Assembly: GCA_948471335.1 (NCBI GenBank)
Contig: CAOKRZ010000012.1
Coordinates: 1-17,381 of the forward strand
Length of the DNA: 17,381 nt
DNA from: an uncultured Christensenella sp.
GTDB taxonomy: Bacteria > Bacillota > Clostridia > Christensenellales > UBA1242
Reading direction: 5' to 3'
Part shown: piece by piece, positions 13,342-17,381 of the stretch
Numbering within the stretch: the stretch's first letter is position 1
Layout of the letters: each line of letters begins with the position of its first letter
The notes under the pieces: model-generated
Seen by the model: only the letters and a program-made list of their open reading frames with translations
Told to the model about the DNA's origin: nothing
Database searches by the model: none
Program-made: the position numbers and the translations under genes

Positions 13342-13776
13342 ATGAAAACAAATATTAAACGTCAATCTGAAACTTTGGTGGCTTCTGATAGTGGAAAACT
13401 GGAAAAGAAGAATAAAATGAAAGGCAAAACAAAACTTTTCCTTATGCTAAGCGGTGCTGTGATAGGATTTTTAAATGGCTTTTTTGGTGGTGGCGGCGGA
13501 ATGGTTTGCGTGCCTATTCTTGAAAAAGTTTTGCATCTAGACAACAAAAAAGCTCACGCCACAGCAATTGCAGTGATCTTTCCTTTAAGTCTTGTCAGCG
13601 CGTTTATCTATGTTTTCAATGGCTATGTGAAATCGTTTCCTCTTTTGACTGTGGGGCTGGGCGTTGTCGCTGGTGGAATTTTAGGCTCTTTTGCCCTTAA
13701 ATTTTTGCCGCCTAAGGCAATAAGGATTATTTTCGCGATAATCATGTTCGCGGGTGGAATAAAGCTTATTTTATAA
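13342..13776 (+). CDS. TauE/SafE family transporter, N-terminal half protein (144 aa)
   Basis: This protein equals one repeat of the two-repeat TauE/SafE (DUF81) anion exporter family. The glycine-rich motif G-F-F-G-G-G-G-G-M-V-C-V-P-I-L (about 45-59) marks the first helix pair. The second helix follows A-H-A-T-A-I-A-V (about 72-79), and two more helices end near 143, making four in all. The first ~25 residues are polar and basic with no membrane segment, unusual for the family. An internal ATG at 13417 would remove them, but it has only a poor SD, while ATG 13342 sits seven bases after a perfect -10 box. The partner half follows 74 bases downstream, and together they make one full-length transporter of about 265 residues. 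Substrates of the family include sulfite, sulfoacetate and other small organic anions; the one here is unknown. Confidence 0.85.
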   Translation: MKTNIKRQSETLVASDSGKLEKKNKMKGKTKLFLMLSGAVIGFLNGFFGGGGGMVCVPILEKVLHLDNKKAHATAIAVIFPLSLVSAFIYVFNGYVKSFPLLTVGLGVVAGGILGSFALKFLPPKAIRIIFAIIMFAGGIKLIL

Positions 13777-13794
13777 CGATTTCATAACGATTTC
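13773..13794 (+). repeat. Tandem 11-bp direct repeat between the TauE halves
   Basis: ATAACGATTTC occurs twice with no gap (13773-13783, 13784-13794). The first copy overlaps the stop codon of the upstream gene, and a partial third copy (ATAACG) lies at 13801-13806. The spacing of 11 bp is one helical turn, which could suit a regulator, though two copies this short may be chance. Confidence 0.7.
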
Positions 13795-13850
13795 GGCAAA
13801 ATAACGTAAAATTTTTGCAAAAAAACTTAAAAAAAGCTTAGGAGGAAGGT

Positions 13851-14216
13851 TTGACAATTTTTCTATACATCATTTTTGGCATAATTGCTGGTGTGTTTGG
13901 CGGGCTTGGAATGGGCGGAGGCACGCTTCTTATTCCACTTCTTACAATCTTTTTAAATCTCGACCAAAAGCTTTGTCAGGGCATCAATCTTATAAGCTTT
14001 TTGGTTATGGCACTTTTCTCTCTTCTCATTCACTATAAAAACAATTATATTGAAACGAAAAATATTTATCTTATCATTTTAAGCGGGCTTGTCTTTTCAG
14101 GGCTGGGTGCGCTTCTTGCAAATTTTATTCCTTCAAATGCTCTTCGTATGGCTTTTGGCGTTTTTCTTTGCGTCCTCTCCATTTTTGAAGTTGGCAAAGC
14201 CTTCAAAAAAAATTAA
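13851..14216 (+). CDS. TauE/SafE family transporter, C-terminal half protein (121 aa)
   Basis: This is the second TauE/SafE repeat as a separate protein. G-V-F-G-G-L-G-M-G-G-G-T-L-L-I-P-L-L (about 14-31) is the glycine-rich signature, followed by I-N-L-I-S-F (45-50) and two more helices (about 76-95 and 99-117), again four in all. The start is a TTG at 13851. It has an excellent SD (AGGAGG, 13840-13845, five bases upstream) and no ATG fits, since the first in-frame ATG would cut off the signature motif. The protein ends at K-A-F-K-K-N without a further domain. It likely assembles with the upstream half into one transporter and is co-transcribed with it. Paired half-length TauE/SafE proteins are known in Gram-positive genomes. 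Confidence 0.85.
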   Translation: MTIFLYIIFGIIAGVFGGLGMGGGTLLIPLLTIFLNLDQKLCQGINLISFLVMALFSLLIHYKNNYIETKNIYLIILSGLVFSGLGALLANFIPSNALRMAFGVFLCVLSIFEVGKAFKKN

Positions 14217-14236
14217 GGCCTTGCCTTTTATTTTTT
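14215..14236 (+). terminator. Possible weak terminator after the TauE pair
   Basis: AAGGC (14215-14219) pairs with GCCTT (14223-14227) around CTT, followed by a T-rich stretch broken by one A (14228-14236). The five-pair stem and three-base loop make it weak, and partial read-through into the ferredoxin gene is possible. Confidence 0.5.
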
Positions 14237-14265
14237 AAAATATAGTAGACTTTCTTGGCGAATTA

Positions 14266-14274
14266 TGATAGAAT
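14266..14274 (+). promoter_or_regulatory. Extended -10 promoter of the ferredoxin/Ppx-like operon
   Basis: TGATAGAAT gives a TGn extension and TAGAAT (14269-14274), and a -35 box is not obvious. The start would be near 14281, leaving a leader of about 14 nt that just includes the SD GGAGG (14285-14289). Confidence 0.5.
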
Positions 14275-14294
14275 ATTCACAAATGGAGGAGTCT

Positions 14295-14519
14295 ATGGTA
14301 GACAAGAAAAAGTGCATAGGATGCGGAACTTGCGTAGCGATTTGTCCGGTAGGGGCAATCTCTTTTGACGATGACGGCAAAGCACAAATTGACAAAAACA
14401 AATGCATTCATTGCGGGGCTTGCCAGGCAAGTTGCCCTGTCAATGCAATAGATCTTGACGCAGCAGAAGCTAAGCAAGAGAAAGATGACAAGACGAAAGC
14501 TTGTTCAAAGAAAAAATAA
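14295..14519 (+). CDS. 2[4Fe-4S] bacterial-type ferredoxin (74 aa)
   Basis: This is a small electron carrier with two classical cluster motifs, C7-x2-C10-x2-C13-x3-C17-P and C37-x2-C40-x2-C43-x3-C47-P, about 30 residues apart as in clostridial ferredoxins. A Lys/Asp/Glu-rich tail of about 25 residues with one extra Cys (C70) follows the second cluster and is longer than in the 55-residue clostridial type. The frame is open to ATG 14265 and also has ATG 14283. I choose ATG 14295 because GGAGG lies five bases upstream and because MVDKKKCIGCGTC is the usual ferredoxin start. The Ppx-like gene follows 11 bases after the stop and is probably co-transcribed. Its redox partners are not identifiable here. 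Confidence 0.92.
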   Translation: MVDKKKCIGCGTCVAICPVGAISFDDDGKAQIDKNKCIHCGACQASCPVNAIDLDAAEAKQEKDDKTKACSKKK

Positions 14520-14530
14520 GTGAGGTGGGC

Positions 14531-16027
14531 ATGGAAAATTTGGCAGTTATTGAGCTTAACGAATCAGAACTTAAGCTTTCGATCTATAAAACTAAATCTG
14601 GCAGATTTATGCTTATTGAGCAAAAATCTCAACCATTCAAACTTGGTGAAGAAATCACTCGCGAAGAGCTTTTGATGCCTAAAACAAAAAGTGATATCGT
14701 AAACGTTTTGAAAATTTATAGAAAGGTTGTTGAAACGTACAAGGTGACACAGATCATCGCTTATGCTTCAAGAATTTTGCAAACAGCAAGAAACTATCGC
14801 GGATTTATCGATGAAATCTATAACAACACTGGCATTTCATTCAACATTCTTTCAAATGATGAAGTGATCAAATATGTTTATAATGCCACAATTGGTTCAA
14901 TTGATAATTCAAAAGGCTATATAATTAATGTCGGACCATATGCGACAAATTTTATCAAATATAACAGACGAACTATTCTTGCAAGTTCAACAATAAACTA
15001 TGGTTCTGTCAATCTTCTTTCTGGCGAAGATGGCAAAAACAGAAGCATTGATGAAATGATCAAGATCATGAAAGATGAAATTTCAAAATCAGATATTTCA
15101 CTTGAAGCTGATGTTGAAATCTCTTTTGTGGGAACAGGCAAAGCCTTTGTTTCTTTTGGCAAGATTGCAAAAAAGATTTCAAGATATCCTCTTGACCTTG
15201 ACAACAACTATCAAGTAAGCAAAGATGTGATGAAACAAACTGTGGAATTTATCAAAGGAATTGACCTTGAAAAGATTTCAAAGATCAAAGGCATCGATGA
15301 AAGTGACGCACCAAGAATTGCAAGTGGATTTGCAATCATCAACGCTTTCTTTGACGCACTTAAAATGAATGAAGTGACAATTTCATCAGCTGATGTAAGG
15401 GAGGGGATTGTTCACACAAGCGTTGCTCTTCCTTCTCAAGAGAAGTTTAACGACCTTCTTGCAAACTCAATTGACAACTATTATGAGTTCTATAAAGATG
15501 AAAACTCAATAAACAATCAAGTTTATCAAATGGCAATCATTCTTTTCAAACAACTTAAGGTTATGCATAAACTTCCAAGATTTTATGTTAAACCTCTTAG
15601 AATAGCTTCATACCTTTATGACTCTGGAAAAAATATCAACTATTCAAACTATACAAAGCTTGGCTTTGATGCAATTCTTTACTCAGGACTTACAGGCGTT
15701 ACTCACAGAGAAATTTTGATTGCAGCATTCTCTTGTCTTTGCCAAAATCTTGACGATTTCTCACTTTCTGATTGGATGAAATTTAAAGACATCCTCACAG
15801 AAGAAGATCTTGACGCTGTAAGAAAACTTGGGGTTATTGTCAAACTTGCTTACGCGCTTAACGCTTCAAAGAAAGGCATTATCACTGACGTTGTTTGTGA
15901 TATACTTGGTGATTCAATCATCATGAAGACAATTGTTGAAGGCGACCCAACTTTCGAAATAATGGAAGGAATGAAAGTCGCTGCTGACTACAAAAAAGTG
16001 TTCAAGAAGAGTTTGCAAATCATTTAA
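14531..16027 (+). CDS. Ppx/GppA-like protein with degenerate active site (498 aa)
   Basis: The overall layout is that of exopolyphosphatase/guanosine-pentaphosphatase proteins: two ASKHA-fold domains (about 1-295) and an HD-type helical domain (about 305-498). Landmarks that align are A-S-R-I-L-Q-T-A-R-N (79-88), T-G-I-S-F-N-I-L-S-N-D-E (100-111), P-R-I-A-S-G-F-A-I-I (261-270), A-D-V-R-E-G-I (287-293) and G-V-T-H-R-E-I (389-395). The key loops are altered. The family D-x-G-S-N-S is E8-L-N-E-S-E13, and D-I-G-G-G-S-T-E is N133-V-G-P-Y-A-T-N140. The HD motif H-D-x-G is Y363-D-S-G366, and the next conserved histidines are missing. A non-catalytic binding or regulatory role is therefore likely, but unproven. 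The start is ATG 14531, with GAGGTGG just upstream. No ppk is in the window. Confidence 0.8.
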   Translation: MENLAVIELNESELKLSIYKTKSGRFMLIEQKSQPFKLGEEITREELLMPKTKSDIVNVLKIYRKVVETYKVTQIIAYASRILQTARNYRGFIDEIYNNTGISFNILSNDEVIKYVYNATIGSIDNSKGYIINVGPYATNFIKYNRRTILASSTINYGSVNLLSGEDGKNRSIDEMIKIMKDEISKSDISLEADVEISFVGTGKAFVSFGKIAKKISRYPLDLDNNYQVSKDVMKQTVEFIKGIDLEKISKIKGIDESDAPRIASGFAIINAFFDALKMNEVTISSADVREGIVHTSVALPSQEKFNDLLANSIDNYYEFYKDENSINNQVYQMAIILFKQLKVMHKLPRFYVKPLRIASYLYDSGKNINYSNYTKLGFDAILYSGLTGVTHREILIAAFSCLCQNLDDFSLSDWMKFKDILTEEDLDAVRKLGVIVKLAYALNASKKGIITDVVCDILGDSIIMKTIVEGDPTFEIMEGMKVAADYKKVFKKSLQII

Positions 16028-16033
16028 GTTATA

Positions 16034-16062
16034 TTACCTGCATAAAATGCAAAAACTATAGT
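16034..16062 (+). promoter_or_regulatory. Possible promoter of the S1C protease gene
   Basis: TATAGT (16057-16062) has a poor -35 partner (TTACCT, 16034-16039) at 17 bp. No terminator separates this gene from the Ppx-like gene 55 bases upstream, so read-through is an alternative. Confidence 0.3.
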
Positions 16063-16082
16063 CATATGAGGATTAAGGTTTT

Positions 16083-17381
16083 ATGAAAAAAGTTTTTCAG
16101 TTTTTATCTGTAACACTTGCGATTGTTTTGTGCATGTCACTTGGCGCAGCGCTTGTTTATTTGGGGCAAGGTCAAGACCACTTCAAACCTTCAAAGTGTT
16201 TGACGGACGCTCTTGAACAGGGTATGAGTATGAAAGAGATTTCAGTTGCTTATGAAGAAGCATGCGTAAGCGTAATTTGTGAAAACAATTATCTGGGAAC
16301 TGAACTTGGAAGTGCAATCTGTGTGGCATCAATCAAGGACTACAAGACGGTGAGTGGATATGAAGTTTCAAAAGGATCATATTTTGTGACGAATTATCAT
16401 GTTGTTCAAAAAGCGTGCGATCCTGACTATAAAACAATTCAGGCGAAAGTTTCAATTGTTGTTGACGATGGAAATTATGTGGCACATGAGGCATCGGTGC
16501 TTTGGGCAAATCATGAACTTGACATGGCAATCCTTTTCTGTGGTGAGCAAATAGACAATCTCAACTTCGTGAAAATGAGAGATCGTTGGATTGATTGTGA
16601 AGATGCTGAAAGGCTGAGAAGAGATGACGTATTTACACAAGGCACTCCACTTGATATAAGTTTTGCAAACACTTATTCAGAAGGTTATGTTTCAAATTCA
16701 AAAGCAATGCAATCAGCAACAACAAAAGATTTTTATTACAGCGGCACAGAGGGCAACTATGTTGGCACGGGAAACAAGCTTAACGCAGTAAGTTATCGTT
16801 CAACTTCTGTAACAGAAAATGTTTATGAAGACCTTATCATGGTCAATCTTGACATTACTCATGGTAATTCTGGCGGTGGACTTTTTGATTCTCAGGGCTA
16901 CCTTGTTGGACTTACAACTCTTGGGCTTGTTGTTGACGAAACAAATGGCGCAGCAATGAACTTTGCAGTTCCAATCTATCCAGCAATTGAAGTGCTTGAT
17001 AAACTCATTGAAAACAACGAGAAAAATGCAGGGCATGGAGTTTACAGCTATCAAGATTTGGGACTTACCTTATTTGACGCCAATATGGCAGACTTTGCAT
17101 TATCAGTCCAAGATCAAACAAACGATTCGTTCTATTACGTTGATGGCAAAATATTGCAATATAACGAAGAGGCAAAACTGAATTTTGACAGAAGCGGGGT
17201 ATATATCTACTCAAATTCTGGAGCGATTGACTTTTTAAAACCTGGCTGTGTGATTACAGGAGCAACGAATTCTGATGGCATTTATACAAGCATTGATGAT
17301 CGAAACGATTTAATATATTTCTTACTCGATTGCGAAAAAGGCGATAGCATTCAGCTTAGCTCTCGCGATACAAATGATAGG
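16083..17381 (+). CDS. Membrane-anchored trypsin-like S1C (HtrA/DegP-type) serine protease, 3' end cut by the window (433 codons seen)
   Basis: The frame from ATG 16083 is open to the window end, so the C-terminus is missing. A signal anchor or signal peptide spans about 5-27. The trypsin-fold triad reads H106 (Y-F-V-T-N-Y-H-V-V), D147 (H-E-L-D-M-A-I-L) and S263 (H-G-N-S-G-G-G-L-F-D). The S1C core GNSGG is intact, with G replacing the usual P at 266. N-F-A-V-P-I near 293-298 is also typical of HtrA proteins. A PDZ-like region begins about 325 and includes S-G-V-Y-I-Y-S and L-K-P-G-C-V-I. Two features differ from standard HtrA: an insert at about 205-250 between the D and S motifs, and ten cysteines in the visible part. 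The SD is AAGG, four bases before the ATG. Outer-surface protein quality control is the usual role in this family. Confidence 0.88.
   Translation, partial: MKKVFQFLSVTLAIVLCMSLGAALVYLGQGQDHFKPSKCLTDALEQGMSMKEISVAYEEACVSVICENNYLGTELGSAICVASIKDYKTVSGYEVSKGSYFVTNYHVVQKACDPDYKTIQAKVSIVVDDGNYVAHEASVLWANHELDMAILFCGEQIDNLNFVKMRDRWIDCEDAERLRRDDVFTQGTPLDISFANTYSEGYVSNSKAMQSATTKDFYYSGTEGNYVGTGNKLNAVSYRSTSVTENVYEDLIMVNLDITHGNSGGGLFDSQGYLVGLTTLGLVVDETNGAAMNFAVPIYPAIEVLDKLIENNEKNAGHGVYSYQDLGLTLFDANMADFALSVQDQTNDSFYYVDGKILQYNEEAKLNFDRSGVYIYSNSGAIDFLKPGCVITGATNSDGIYTSIDDRNDLIYFLLDCEKGDSIQLSSRDTNDR

Noticed and set aside
13417..13419. Internal ATG as the start of the first TauE half
   Set aside because: It would give a more usual family N-terminus, but its SD is poor while ATG 13342 follows a perfect -10 box at the spacing seen for other genes here. 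It remains possible.
14501..14530. TTG start giving a longer Ppx-like protein overlapping the ferredoxin gene
   Set aside because: ATG 14531 has a strong SD (GAGGTGG), and the longer form would begin inside the ferredoxin coding end with no SD of its own.
16800..17181. Short frames on both strands in the last kilobase
   Set aside because: They overlap the continuous S1C protease frame with its full catalytic triad, which runs open to the window end.
1..17381. Alternative genetic code (TGA = Trp), considered because of the low GC content
   Set aside because: TGA ends two genes at sensible places (the second CPBP gene at 2681-2683 and tsaE at 8661-8663), and tryptophans in conserved proteins are TGG.

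Overview
The window is AT-rich bacterial chromosome using the standard code: TGA ends the second CPBP gene and tsaE. Gene content is that of a low-GC Gram-positive type (Bacillota/Clostridia-like) organism, probably an uncultured lineage. The pointers are RNase J, GreA, RlmH, DUF378, TsaB/TsaE, purine-rich Shine-Dalgarno (SD) sites of AGGAGG or AAGGAG type, and a large surface protein held by a C-terminal membrane helix. I see no rRNA, tRNA, CRISPR array, insertion sequence or prophage gene. No gene-free stretch exceeds 300 bases; the longest is 139 bases (3638-3776) and holds the greA promoter.

Layout. Bases 1-38 end an unidentified + strand gene, followed by a bidirectional terminator. tadA (minus) is divergent from two tandem CPBP membrane proteases and rlmH. 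A minus-strand pair follows: a DUF378 membrane protein and a 31-residue single-helix micro-protein. Then come greA with its own promoter and terminator, an unknown six-helix membrane protein, RNase J and a TrmR-like methyltransferase. After another terminator there is an overlapping PAP2 phosphatase-tsaE-tsaB operon, then a double zinc-ribbon protein with a very acidic tail. A bidirectional terminator separates it from a convergent 1091-residue surface protein with four jelly-roll-like domains. Divergent from that are two half-length TauE/SafE transporter genes, a 2[4Fe-4S] ferredoxin, a Ppx/GppA-like protein lacking the family's signature residues, and a membrane-anchored S1C (HtrA-like) protease cut off by the window end.

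How the genes relate. Much of the region is housekeeping RNA and translation machinery: tadA (tRNA A34), rlmH (23S rRNA), greA (transcript cleavage), RNase J (RNA decay), TrmR-like (tRNA wobble U) and tsaE/tsaB (t6A37). It is interleaved with envelope genes: CPBP proteases, PAP2, the surface protein, TauE halves and the S1C protease.

The least expected signals are four. (1) At four genes (tadA, first CPBP, PAP2, first TauE half) the promoter -10 box ends 6-7 nt before the ATG and no SD is present, which points to leaderless mRNAs alongside normal SD-led genes. (2) A well-led 31-codon gene sits in the rlmH/DUF378 gap. (3) The Ppx/GppA homologue has lost its phosphate-loop and HD-domain residues. 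(4) The surface protein has a ~140-residue charged, probably coiled-coil cytoplasmic tail instead of a sortase signal. I do not see a clear new multi-gene defence or metabolic system.
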